Positions 16,265 through 23,634 of a stretch of 64,000 bases of DNA are shown piece by piece. The translations under genes were made by a program, and so were the position numbers. Position 1 is the first letter of the stretch. Every line of letters starts with the position of its first letter. Under the pieces are notes generated by a model. The model did not search any database. It saw only the letters and a list, made by a program, of their open reading frames with translations, and was not told the origin of the DNA. Origin of the DNA: Kitasatospora terrestris (GTDB taxonomy: Bacteria; Actinomycetota; Actinomycetes; Streptomycetales; Streptomycetaceae); the NCBI RefSeq assembly GCF_039542905.1, contig NZ_BAABIS010000001.1, positions 6,820,001-6,884,000 of the forward strand, read 5' to 3'.

Positions 16265-16951
16265 ATGCCCCCACAGCTCCGGCGGCCACCCGGGCCCGCA
16301 CTGCCCGTCCTGCCCTACCGCAAGCCCACCCGCGGCCGCGACTACTGGGTCCTCGACGACGTCCTCCCCACCATCGACGAGATCCGCGCCCGCTGCCTGG
16401 CCAAGCAGGACTGGGACCTCGGCTACCCGCACAAGCCCGAAGCCTGGCCCGGCATGCGCGCCATGCCCGCCCTCGAACCCGACGAACTCGCCCACGTCGA
16501 GGCCCTGGTCGCCCGCACCGTCGGCGTCGACCGGGTCTGGGCCCTCGGGCAGGCCGAGGGCGGCACCTTCAACCACAACTGCGTCCAGGTCGTCGGCGAG
16601 GGCGAGAGCGAACCCCGCCCGCACACCGACTCCCGCGCCCTGTGCCGCTACGCCGCCGTCCTCTACCTCAACCCCGGCGTCCCCAAGCAGGCCGGCACCA
16701 GCTTCTACCGCCAGAGCCTCCCCGGCGGCCGCCTCGGCGGCAACGTCGTCCTGCCGCCGCACAACAACCTGGTCGAGGCGCTCGGCACCCGGTACGTCCC
16801 CGCCGACTCCTTCACCGAGGACTTCGCCGTCCCGCACCGCTACAACCGGCTGCTCCTCTACAGCGCCAACCTGATGCACACCGCCACCGGCTACTGGGGC
16901 AGCACCCTGGAGGACAAGCGGATGACCGCCGTCTTCTTCTGGATGGCGTAG
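16265..16951 (+). CDS. DUF6445-like protein with 2OG-Fe(II) dioxygenase-like fold
   Basis: The 228-residue protein has an HTDSRALCRYAAVLYLNP block with an HxD pair, GTSFYRQS, and NLMHTATGYWG with a later His, which together suggest the iron-binding triad of a cupin-fold oxygenase like those in the DUF6445 group. There is no conventional Shine-Dalgarno before ATG 16265, but TAACCT at 16253-16258 would fit a -10 for a leaderless transcript. The substrate is unknown. The call rests on motif pattern and not on an alignment. Confidence 0.5.
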   Translation: MPPQLRRPPGPALPVLPYRKPTRGRDYWVLDDVLPTIDEIRARCLAKQDWDLGYPHKPEAWPGMRAMPALEPDELAHVEALVARTVGVDRVWALGQAEGGTFNHNCVQVVGEGESEPRPHTDSRALCRYAAVLYLNPGVPKQAGTSFYRQSLPGGRLGGNVVLPPHNNLVEALGTRYVPADSFTEDFAVPHRYNRLLLYSANLMHTATGYWGSTLEDKRMTAVFFWMA

Positions 16952-16987
16952 CCGCGGGCCGTCCGACCCGGCAGGCACACCGGGCGG

Positions 16988-17536
16988 GTGAGGATCAGGA
17001 CAGTGGCCTCCGGCCTGCGCGAGATGCAGCTCGACGGCGAGGAGCGGGACGCGGCGTACGCCGACCGCTTCGCCGCCGGCGAGTGCGAGGGCCTCCTGCT
17101 CGGCACCGCCGGGCCGGGCCGCGGCACGGTCGACATCGGGTTCGTCCGCGACGTGCCGGGCCTGCACTCCGTCCGCCTCGGCCCGGGCGTCGCCGACCCC
17201 GCCCCGGTGGGCGACTGCCCCGAGCTGACGCTGCTCCACATCGGCCTCGACCAGCGCGGCCGGGTCGACTTCTCCGGCCTCACCCGCCTCGCCGAGCTCC
17301 AGGCCCCGCCGCAGGTCGGGATCGAGACCGTCGCCGGCCTCCGCGAGGTCGCCGTCACCGGCTCCACCACCGTCACCGACGGCGACCTCCACCCCTTGGT
17401 CGACAACCCCGCCCTCACCGGTGTCCGGCTGGAGCGCGGCGCCCCGCACCACAGCCACCGTCCGCGGAGGTCCGCCGCGGCTGACCGGGTGATGCCTACG
17501 GTGGACCCCCGCGCCATGCCCGGAAGGACCGGGTGA
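16988..17536 (+). CDS. Hypothetical protein with leucine-rich-repeat-like segments
   Basis: The 182-residue product is not recognised as a known family. Residues 50-150 contain several short strand-like units (LHSVRLGPGV, LTLLHIGLDQ, LTRLAELQAP, LREVAVTGST, LTGVRLERG) spaced like irregular leucine-rich repeats. The last 35 residues are basic and rich in Pro and Arg. The GTG start at 16988 has only a weak ribosome binding site. It ends 2 nt before the end of the convergent gene at 17539. It could be a shortened member of a longer LRR family. Confidence 0.5.
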   Translation: MRIRTVASGLREMQLDGEERDAAYADRFAAGECEGLLLGTAGPGRGTVDIGFVRDVPGLHSVRLGPGVADPAPVGDCPELTLLHIGLDQRGRVDFSGLTRLAELQAPPQVGIETVAGLREVAVTGSTTVTDGDLHPLVDNPALTGVRLERGAPHHSHRPRRSAAADRVMPTVDPRAMPGRTG

Positions 17537-17538
17537 CC

Positions 17539-18789
17539 TCAGCTCTCCTCGTCCCGCCCCACCTGGTCACCGCGTCGGCGCCGGACCCGGTCGGTGATCC
17601 CGGTGGAGAGCTTCCCGGTCGCCGACCGGGCCCGGACAAAGGTGTCGATGCCGAGGCGCTTGGCCGCGTCGACACCTTCCGCCCCGGTCTCGAGCACCTT
17701 GTCGCGGGCCTCTGCTGCCGCGTCGGCCCAGCGACGGGCATCCAGGGCCCGACGGTCGCGGTCGATGCCGAGCCGGCCCTGGAACTCGACGACCGCGACG
17801 GCCACGTGGTTGCCGGCCTGCACCACGGCGGGGGCGGCGGCGGGGTGCAGCAGGACCTTGGTGTTGGCCGTGCCGACGGCGGCGTCGATGCGGCCCAGCA
17901 GTCGTTCGGTGCTCCGGGAGATGAGTTCCGTCCGGTTCTGCCGTGCGGTGCGGAGCGCGAGGCGGTGCAGTTCCAGCTCGTCTGGGTCGGTGTCCAGGAC
18001 ACGGTCGAGTTCGAGGACGGCGAGCGCATCGTTGAGTTGGAAGCAGCGGGCGAGCACGGCCAGCCACTCGCTGACGGTGGACTCGGCGTCCTTGGAAGTC
18101 TTGGCGAGTTCGCCGACCTTGGTCTTCTGCTCCATCTTCTCAGCGAGCGCGTCCAGTCGTCGTAGTGCGTAGGCCTGGGTCCGGGCGATGGTCGTGGAGG
18201 TGCCCTGCACCTTTGACCAGGTGACCTCGGAGACCCGCCCCACCTGGGCCCGGACGATCATGGCCTCGTCGATGACGATGCCCGCTCCGACCATGTCGGC
18301 GAGCACCGCGTCGTTCTGGGCACGGAGCACGTCGTCGACCTTCTCGTCGATCGTGGCGAGGTAGTCCGTGATCTCGTCCATGGTCTGTTGCATGGCGAGC
18401 TGCGCCATGAGCCCTGCGGCACCGGCCAGGACCGCAGGGTTGGTGAAGAAGGACCCGGGTGCTCTGACGATCTCGAGCAGTCCCTTCGTCTTGCCCCTGT
18501 CGGTCAGGACGGCGCGGCTGACTCCTTTCTCCGAGCCCTTCATCAGCGGGTACTTCTTGAGTGCCTGGGCGGACTTCTCGGTCAGTTTCACCCATCGGCC
18601 CGCGTTGGCGGCGATCTCGGACCTCGCCTGCGCGACGCCGGCCGCAGCGTTGACAGTCGGGCCGAGCCTGGGCAGTCCGAGGTCCTTCGAGGGCAGTCCC
18701 TCGGAGACGAGGAAGCGGTCGACGGCTGCGGGGTTCCCGATGACGGCCAGGCCGTCGCCGTCGCTGATCAGCTGTATCTCGTCGTCCAT
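17539..18789 (-). CDS. Unknown 416-residue mostly alpha-helical protein
   Basis: I do not recognise this family. An N-terminal module (MDDEIQLISDGDGLAVIGN...) looks alpha/beta. A helical region follows, with a hydrophobic stretch NPAVLAGAAGLMAQLAMQQ at about residue 120, long amphipathic helices with coiled-coil character (residues 135-235), and a C-terminal basic tail RVRRRRGDQVGRDEES. ATG at 18789 has AGGAG 8 nt upstream. The third-codon positions include more T and A than neighbours, so base use is distinctly less GC-rich. It lies 126 nt downstream of the lactonase-like gene on the same strand. A membrane-active or stress function could be imagined from the hydrophobic helix, but nothing shows it. 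Confidence 0.6.
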   Translation of the reverse strand: MDDEIQLISDGDGLAVIGNPAAVDRFLVSEGLPSKDLGLPRLGPTVNAAAGVAQARSEIAANAGRWVKLTEKSAQALKKYPLMKGSEKGVSRAVLTDRGKTKGLLEIVRAPGSFFTNPAVLAGAAGLMAQLAMQQTMDEITDYLATIDEKVDDVLRAQNDAVLADMVGAGIVIDEAMIVRAQVGRVSEVTWSKVQGTSTTIARTQAYALRRLDALAEKMEQKTKVGELAKTSKDAESTVSEWLAVLARCFQLNDALAVLELDRVLDTDPDELELHRLALRTARQNRTELISRSTERLLGRIDAAVGTANTKVLLHPAAAPAVVQAGNHVAVAVVEFQGRLGIDRDRRALDARRWADAAAEARDKVLETGAEGVDAAKRLGIDTFVRARSATGKLSTGITDRVRRRRGDQVGRDEES

Positions 18790-18915
18790 GGTCGGCTCCT
18801 GAGGCGGTTCTTCGCAGGTGGGGTCTTCGGTGGCACGCGCGGCAGCAGGGACGGCGGGCCTCTGCGGGCATGACGCTACCGCTGCCCGGCCCGGCCTGGG
18901 GACTCCCGGCAAAGG

Positions 18916-19620
18916 TCACGATGTGACGGACTCCCAGACGGCGGAGTCGTGGGCGAAGAACGCCCGCCGGGGGTCCAGTTCGGCGAGGCGATCGTGCCAG
19001 GTGGGACAGGGCGGGAGCGGCGGTTCGAGGCCGCCGAGCGTGGCATGGCGGGCGAGGTGGGCGGCGCCGTACTCGGCTGACGTGTCGTGGGCCTGGCCGG
19101 CCAGGACGGTGGTGCCGTCCGAGGTGGTGACGGCGAGGGACTGGTGGCCGGGGGTGTGGCCGGGGGTGGGGAGAACACGGATGCCGGGGAGGAGCTTCGC
19201 CTCGCCGTCGAGCTCCTGGTACGTCGCGCCGGGGAAGTCGACGCAGTGGTCGGCGGTGTAGCCGCCGCGGCGGGCGGTGGCGAGTTCGGCGGCCTGGACC
19301 AGGATCGGGATGCCGGGAAAAAGCGGGTTGCCGCCGCAGTGGTCGAAGTGCAGGTGGCAGTTGACGATCAGCGTGATGTCGGCGCGGGTCAGGCCGGCGC
19401 CGGCGAGGGCGGCGTCCAGGGGCCGGCGGTGCGGGCGGTAGTAGGCCTCGGTTTCGGGCCCGGCGTCGCCGATGCCGGTGTCGAAGAGGAGGACGCCATC
19501 GGGGTGGCGGACCGCGTAGGCGAGGACAGGTTCGACGCGGGGGTGGGAGCCGCCGGTCTCGGAGGAGGGGCGGACGAAGTACCCGAGGTCGAGGCGGTGG
19601 ATCCGGATGCTCTGGTCCAT
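18916..19620 (-). CDS. Metallo-beta-lactamase fold hydrolase, N-acyl homoserine lactonase-like
   Basis: The 234-residue protein has the MBL-fold zinc site HLHFDHCGGN (HxHxDH) near residue 94, a later GHTPGHQSL histidine, an aspartate in AGQAHDTS, and a C-terminal FFAHDSAVWE histidine. The overall layout matches AttM/AiiA-type lactonases. Such enzymes open homoserine lactones or similar lactones; gamma-butyrolactones could be natural targets in streptomycetes, but this is speculation. The ATG at 19620 follows TGAGGGG. It is divergent from the disrupted SnoaL-like gene at 19703. Confidence 0.75.
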   Translation of the reverse strand: MDQSIRIHRLDLGYFVRPSSETGGSHPRVEPVLAYAVRHPDGVLLFDTGIGDAGPETEAYYRPHRRPLDAALAGAGLTRADITLIVNCHLHFDHCGGNPLFPGIPILVQAAELATARRGGYTADHCVDFPGATYQELDGEAKLLPGIRVLPTPGHTPGHQSLAVTTSDGTTVLAGQAHDTSAEYGAAHLARHATLGGLEPPLPPCPTWHDRLAELDPRRAFFAHDSAVWESVTS

Positions 19621-19702
19621 CCCCTCATGGTGGCCCGGCCGCGGTCGGTAGCGCGGCGTGTCCGCCGACAGCGGACGTTCGGGGACGGAAGGACGGCGGG
19701 CG

Positions 19703-20031
19703 ATGGTGGACGGTGCTCGGGGGATGGTGGATCGGCAGTTCGCCGCGTGCAACTCCCACGACCCGGAGACGTTCCTCGCCACCTACGCGGACGGCGTGCT
19801 GGTGAACCGCGGGATGGCAGCCGTTGGGAAGGCCGGGAGGCCCTGCGCGAGCCGTACGTACGACAGTTCGCGCAGGGCCGGTGCCGCGCCCGGATCACCG
19901 GACGGCTTGCCGAGGGCGACTGGGTCGTGGACCGGGAGGTCGCCGAGGGGGTGGCGGAGGAACCGGTGCGGGCCCCGGTGGCCCACCGGGTCCGGGACGG
20001 GTTGATCGAGCGGGTGGACTTCCTGGGCTGA
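19703..20031 (+). pseudogene. SnoaL-like nuclear transport factor 2 fold protein, frameshifted
   Basis: The first about 40 residues (MVDRQFAACNSHDPETFLATYADGVLVNRGMAAVG) read in one frame and the rest (GREALREPYVRQFAQ...ITGRLAEGDWVVDREVAEGVAEEPVRAPVAHRVRDGLIERVDFLG) reads in another. Joined, they give a typical small SnoaL-like fold with the expected GREALRE and DWVVD blocks. The break lies in the G-rich stretch at about 19821-19840 and corresponds to a missing base (or two extra). This is either a real pseudogene or a sequencing error. The start ATG at 19703 is a guess. Confidence 0.65.
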
Positions 20032-20045
20032 ACACCTGGGAGGGG

Positions 20046-21095
20046 TCAGCCGCGGGGGAGGACCAGGGACTGGACGGTCGGCAGCGAGCGCCAGTCGCTG
20101 GAGACGATGGAGGCGTGGGCGCCGGCGAGCTGCCGGGTGCGGGCGGTGGCCTGGTCGGCGGTGGGGGTGGTGCCGCTGATGGCGGGGGCGACGTTCTGCG
20201 CGTCGGTCATGGTGAGCAGGTAGTGCCGGGTGTCGTACCAGGAGGTGTCGACGGCGGTGTACGCGGAGGCGTCACCGTCGAAGACGACGAACCACGGGCG
20301 GACGTCGGCCTCGTAGGCCGAGCGCGGGTCGCCGCCGGCGGCGCCGTGGTAGGCGGGGAAGACCTGGGCCTGGCCGATCTTCCCGGTGGCCGAGAGGTCG
20401 CGCAGGTGGCGGCCGTACTCGACGTCGGTGTGCAGGGTGTCGAAGGGGTTGCCCTCCTCGAAGGAGCCCGGGATGACGTAGACCAGGGCGCGGCCGGCGA
20501 GGGCGGTGCGGCTGGGCCAGTTGCCGGCCCGGGTGGCTTCGTCGAGGGTGGCGTGGGCGCCGCCGCCGGGCTTGGCGAGCAGGTCCGCGGGGCGGAAGGC
20601 GGTGGAGCCGAGGTGGGCGGCGATCAGCGAGTCCAGCTGGGCGGGGCCCATGCCGCGGTTGGCGGCGAATCCGCCCTTGAGTTCGAGCTTGATGACGAGG
20701 GGGCCGCTGCCGGGGTGGGCGCCGAGCCAGACCCGGACGTCGTCGAGGCAGGTTTCGAGGTTCTTGTTGGCGCCGCCGGTGTAGAGCTGGGCGGGCGTGG
20801 TGGCGGTGACGCAGTTGTTGGCGTTGCCGAGCGGGTTGGAGTGGCTGACCTTCCACTCGGTGGTGACGGTGTCGGTCCAGGCGTCGAGCTCGATCATGCC
20901 GGTGCCGGTGTCGAGGCCCTGGGCGAGGTAGGGGAAGGCGGCGGGGTCGTAGGTGTTGTGCAGGCCGACCGTGGTCGCGGAGCCGAACGGCAGGTCGCCG
21001 GTCCCGGCGGCCCCGGCGGTGGTGCCGGGGGCCATGGTGAGGGCGAGGGCGGCTGCGGTGAGCAGTCCGGCGGCGATGGCGCGGCGTACGGTCAC
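20046..21095 (-). CDS. Secreted phosphatidylinositol phospholipase C-like protein
   Basis: The 349-residue product has a signal peptide (basic start VRRAIAAG, hydrophobic core, AGA-AG end near residue 30). The mature part shows TTVGLHNTYDPAAFPYLAQGLD and MIELDAWTDTVTTEWKVSHSNPLGNANNC, resembling the calcium-dependent PI-PLC-C1 type with the catalytic His in GLHNTYD and acidic residues in IELDAW. A second His is in KVSHSN. GTG at 21095 has GAGGAG about 6 nt upstream. It probably cleaves inositol phospholipids or related esters outside the cell; activity is not proven. Confidence 0.75.
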   Translation of the reverse strand: MTVRRAIAAGLLTAAALALTMAPGTTAGAAGTGDLPFGSATTVGLHNTYDPAAFPYLAQGLDTGTGMIELDAWTDTVTTEWKVSHSNPLGNANNCVTATTPAQLYTGGANKNLETCLDDVRVWLGAHPGSGPLVIKLELKGGFAANRGMGPAQLDSLIAAHLGSTAFRPADLLAKPGGGAHATLDEATRAGNWPSRTALAGRALVYVIPGSFEEGNPFDTLHTDVEYGRHLRDLSATGKIGQAQVFPAYHGAAGGDPRSAYEADVRPWFVVFDGDASAYTAVDTSWYDTRHYLLTMTDAQNVAPAISGTTPTADQATARTRQLAGAHASIVSSDWRSLPTVQSLVLPRG

Positions 21096-21233
21096 GGGTG
21101 TCTCCTCGTCAGGTGCCGGGCGGTGGCGGGGTTTTCCGCCGGGCGACCGCCGAGGAGAGCATGGAGGATCCGGGCGTCCTTCCGGTGTCATGACGAGGAA
21201 GACTGTCCGAATACAGCTACTCAGGAGTAGGGA

Positions 21234-21596
21234 TCAGTCCCGTTCGCCCAGGACGCCGTGCGCGAGCACCTCGGCGACGGCGAGGTCGACCAGCCGGTAG
21301 CGCACCACCCGCCCGTCCCGCTCGCCGACGACCAGCCCGGCGGCCCGCAGCAGCCGCAGCGCCTGGGAGACCGCCGGGTCGCGCATGCCGGTGGCGATGG
21401 CGAGGTCGGTGACGGCGAGCGGGCCGGTCTCGTGCAGGGCGAGCAGCAGCGAGAGCCGTCCGGGGTCGGCGAGCAGGGAGAAGCGCTCGGCCCAGGACCG
21501 GACGTGCTCGGCGTCGCCGATCGCGGCGATCGCCTCGCACACCCGGTGGCCGTCGATGGGCCGGTGGGCGGCGCGGTCGGCCGGTACGAGGTGCAT
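21234..21596 (-). CDS. ArsR/SmtB family transcriptional regulator
   Basis: The 120-residue protein is a small winged-helix repressor: FSLLADPGRLSLLLALHETGPLAVTDLAIATGMRDPAVSQALRLLRAAGLVVGERDGRVVRYRLVD. It has His at positions 2, 11 and 16 and a Cys in the N-terminal tail, possible metal ligands. No good ribosome binding site precedes ATG 21596, so a leaderless transcript is possible. It is divergent from the riboswitch-led Ni/Co transporter gene at 21901, which makes a nickel- or cobalt-responsive repressor plausible. Metal specificity is inferred from context only. Confidence 0.8.
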   Translation of the reverse strand: MHLVPADRAAHRPIDGHRVCEAIAAIGDAEHVRSWAERFSLLADPGRLSLLLALHETGPLAVTDLAIATGMRDPAVSQALRLLRAAGLVVGERDGRVVRYRLVDLAVAEVLAHGVLGERD

Positions 21597-21645
21597 GGGG
21601 GCATTCTCGCAGGCGGTCCGGTGGTGATCTTCGCCACCCGTCACA

Positions 21646-21663
21646 CCTGCGCAGCTGTGCAGG
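21646..21663. promoter_or_regulatory. 18-bp near-perfect palindrome, candidate ArsR operator
   Basis: CCTGCGCAGCTGTGCAGG has one mismatched pair, and lies between the divergent arsR-type gene and the riboswitch promoter. It is immediately upstream of the proposed -35 at 21665, where a bound repressor could block transcription. Assignment to the adjacent ArsR protein is inference. Confidence 0.45.
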
Positions 21664-21664
21664 C

Positions 21665-21694
21665 TTGCAGCCGTCGATCCGTCAGCTCTAGGGT
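21665..21694 (+). promoter_or_regulatory. Candidate promoter for riboswitch-transporter transcript
   Basis: TTGCAG (21665-21670) and TAGGGT (21689-21694) are separated by 18 nt and lie just before the conserved riboswitch elements. This fits a housekeeping-type promoter. The transcription start would be near 21701. Confidence 0.45.
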
Positions 21695-21700
21695 GGTCCA

Positions 21701-21860
21701 GCCGTGGTGTTCGGGAAGACCGGTGCAAGACCGGAGCGGCCCTCGCCACTGTGATCGGGGAATGTCCGTACCCCTCATCCGCCACTGGGCGCACCGCGCC
21801 TGGGAAGGCGGGGTACGGGCGCTCAGCACCCCGTCAGCCAGGAGACCGGCCACGGCAGCT
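21701..21860 (+). ncRNA. Cobalamin riboswitch
   Basis: The conserved elements occur in order: GGAAGACCGGTGCAAGACCG, GAGCGGCCCTCGCCACTGTG, GCCACTGGG, the CTGGGAAGGCGG loop, and the B12-box variant AGCCAGGAGACCGGCC at about 21836-21851. These match the adenosylcobalamin aptamer core. The element precedes the HoxN-type Ni/Co transporter, so cobalt uptake for cobalamin synthesis is probably repressed by the cofactor. No clear terminator hairpin follows, so control is more likely at translation or by a longer-range structure. End points are approximate to 15 nt. Confidence 0.88.
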
Positions 21861-21900
21861 CACGAAGTGATTCCACGAGGTGCTGGAGCGTGACCCGCAG

Positions 21901-23004
21901 ATGAGCCTGCCCGAAACCGCCGTGCCCGCCGTGGCCGGTGCCCTTCCGTCCTTCCGCTGGCGCCGCGAGGACACCGTCCGCACGGCCGGTCTGATGGCCG
22001 TGATCGTGCTGATGCACGTGGCGGCCTTCGGCACCCTGTTCCTGCTGGTGGTGCCGGAGAAGTACGAGGTCGGCACCCAGGTGTTCGGGGTGGGCCTCGG
22101 CATCACCGCGTACACCCTGGGCATGCGGCACGCCTTCGACGCGGACCACATCGCGGTGATCGACAACACCACCCGCAAGCTGATGGCGGACGGCAAGCGG
22201 CCGGTGTCGGTGGGCTTCTGGTTCGCCCTCGGGCACTCCTCGATGGTGGTGCTCATGGCGGCCCTGGTGGCCGGCGGCGCCCAGCTCGCGGGCGTGCTGA
22301 TGGACGACGAGTCCACCACCCACCAGGTGCTGGGCACCGTCGGCACCACCGCGTCGGGCGTCTTCCTCTACCTGATCGCCGCGCTGAACCTGGCCGCGCT
22401 GACCGGCATCCTGCGGGTGTTCCGGAAGATGCGCGAGGGCACGTACGACGAGAAGGAGCTGGAGAAGCACCTGGAGTCGCGCGGCCTGATGAACCGGATC
22501 CTCGGTCGGGCGACCCGCTCGATCACCCGCCCGGGGCAGATGTTCCCGGTCGGCATGGTGCTGGGCCTGGGCTTCGACACCGCCACCGAGGTGACGCTGA
22601 TGGTGATGGCGGGCTCGGGCGCGGCGGCCGGCCTGCCCTGGTACGCGATCGTGTGCCTGCCGCTGCTGTTCGCCGCCGGGATGAGCCTGTTCGACACCCT
22701 GGACGGCACCTTCATGAACTTCGCCTACCAGTGGGCGTTCTCCAACCCGGTCCGCAAGGTGTTCTACAACCTGACCATCACCGGCCTGTCGATCGCCGTG
22801 GCGTTCGTGATCGGCACCATCGAACTGGTCGCGGTGCTGCACGAGAAGCTGGACCTGACCGACCCGGTGACCGGCTGGATCGCCGGACTGAGCCTGGACA
22901 ACGTGGGCTTCGCGATCGTCGGCCTGTTCGTGGTGGTCTGGGCGGCGGCGATCGGCTACTGGCGCCTCGCCCGGGTGGAACAGCGCTGGACGGCCCGCGG
23001 CTGA
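21901..23004 (+). CDS. HoxN/HupN/NixA family nickel/cobalt transporter
   Basis: The 367-residue membrane protein has the NiCoT signature RHAFDADHIAVIDN in the second transmembrane helix, LGHSSMV, GLGFDTATE, and GMSLFDTLDG, all hallmark motifs of this metal permease family. It moves Ni2+ or Co2+ into the cytoplasm by secondary transport. ATG at 21901 has GGAG 12 nt upstream; an in-frame GTG at 21880 is an alternative. The upstream cobalamin riboswitch indicates cobalt as the relevant substrate. A large central segment with LEKHLESRG is a cytoplasmic loop. Confidence 0.92.
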   Translation: MSLPETAVPAVAGALPSFRWRREDTVRTAGLMAVIVLMHVAAFGTLFLLVVPEKYEVGTQVFGVGLGITAYTLGMRHAFDADHIAVIDNTTRKLMADGKRPVSVGFWFALGHSSMVVLMAALVAGGAQLAGVLMDDESTTHQVLGTVGTTASGVFLYLIAALNLAALTGILRVFRKMREGTYDEKELEKHLESRGLMNRILGRATRSITRPGQMFPVGMVLGLGFDTATEVTLMVMAGSGAAAGLPWYAIVCLPLLFAAGMSLFDTLDGTFMNFAYQWAFSNPVRKVFYNLTITGLSIAVAFVIGTIELVAVLHEKLDLTDPVTGWIAGLSLDNVGFAIVGLFVVVWAAAIGYWRLARVEQRWTARG

Positions 23005-23028
23005 CGGTCCGTCGGCCGCGCACAGTCT

Positions 23029-23067
23029 CCGGCGCCGGGCTCCCGTGGGGGGAGGGCCCGGCGCCGG
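23029..23067. terminator. Hairpin between convergent genes
   Basis: A perfect 12-bp stem (23029-23040 with 23056-23067, starting CCGGCGCCGGGC) closes a 15-nt loop between the transporter and YCII-related genes. No T-tract is visible. Confidence 0.6.
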
Positions 23068-23095
23068 TCCGTCCCCCCGCCCGCCCCGCGGGCGG

Positions 23096-23512
23096 TCACG
23101 TCCCCGGCGGCTCGTCCTCGACCGGGCGGACCACCACATCGGTCGGTGTGCTGCCCTCTGGCATCGGGGCGGCGTACGCGCGCCGGGCGATCTCCACCGC
23201 GCGCTCGGGGCCCGCGCACTCGATCACCCAGTAGCCGGCGAGCACCGGCCGGTCCGCGCCGTAGGGGCGGTCGGAGACGGTCGGTGACCCGTCCGGACCG
23301 GCGGTGACCACGACCGCGCGGGCCGGCTCGGCCAGGCCCCGGGCGTCCACCAGCTCGCCGGCCTCGGACAGCTCCCGGTTGATCCCGTCCATGTGCTCGA
23401 CCATCGCGGTCAGCGTCTCCCGGTCCCAGGCCGGGTACCCGGGGGTCGGACTGCCGGCCATCGCGTCGTAGTCGGACTGGGTGGCCTGGACCATGATCAG
23501 GAACTTCGGCAT
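23096..23512 (-). CDS. YCII-related (DGPF-like) domain protein
   Basis: The 138-residue protein starts MPKFLIMVQATQSDYDAM and has the ferredoxin-like YCII pattern: beta start, helix (LTAMVEHMDGINRELSEAGELVDARGL), and the later GYWVIECAGPERAVEIARR block with the small C-terminal part. Members often sit next to ECF sigma factors, but none is here. The function is unknown, possibly enzymatic or ligand-binding. ATG at 23512 has GAGGTGAG upstream. A five-copy tandem repeat lies directly upstream of its start. Confidence 0.78.
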   Translation of the reverse strand: MPKFLIMVQATQSDYDAMAGSPTPGYPAWDRETLTAMVEHMDGINRELSEAGELVDARGLAEPARAVVVTAGPDGSPTVSDRPYGADRPVLAGYWVIECAGPERAVEIARRAYAAPMPEGSTPTDVVVRPVEDEPPGT

Positions 23513-23524
23513 CGGACTCACCTC

Positions 23525-23594
23525 GCAGGAGCGGTCGCGCAGGAGCGGTGGCGCAGGAGTGGCCGTGCAGGAGCGGCCGTGCAGGACCGGCCCC
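23525..23594 (+). repeat. Five 14-bp tandem repeats
   Basis: Five imperfect copies of GCAGGAGCGGNNGN (units beginning 23525, 23539, 23553, 23567 and 23581) lie between the YCII and EamA genes. They sit just upstream of the minus-strand YCII start, in its leader. They could be an expanded protein site or slippage; both flanking genes are on the minus strand. Confidence 0.75.
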
Positions 23595-23634
23595 GCTCTG
23601 CAGAATCCTTCCAGCAGTGGCTCGCGGGCGCGCG

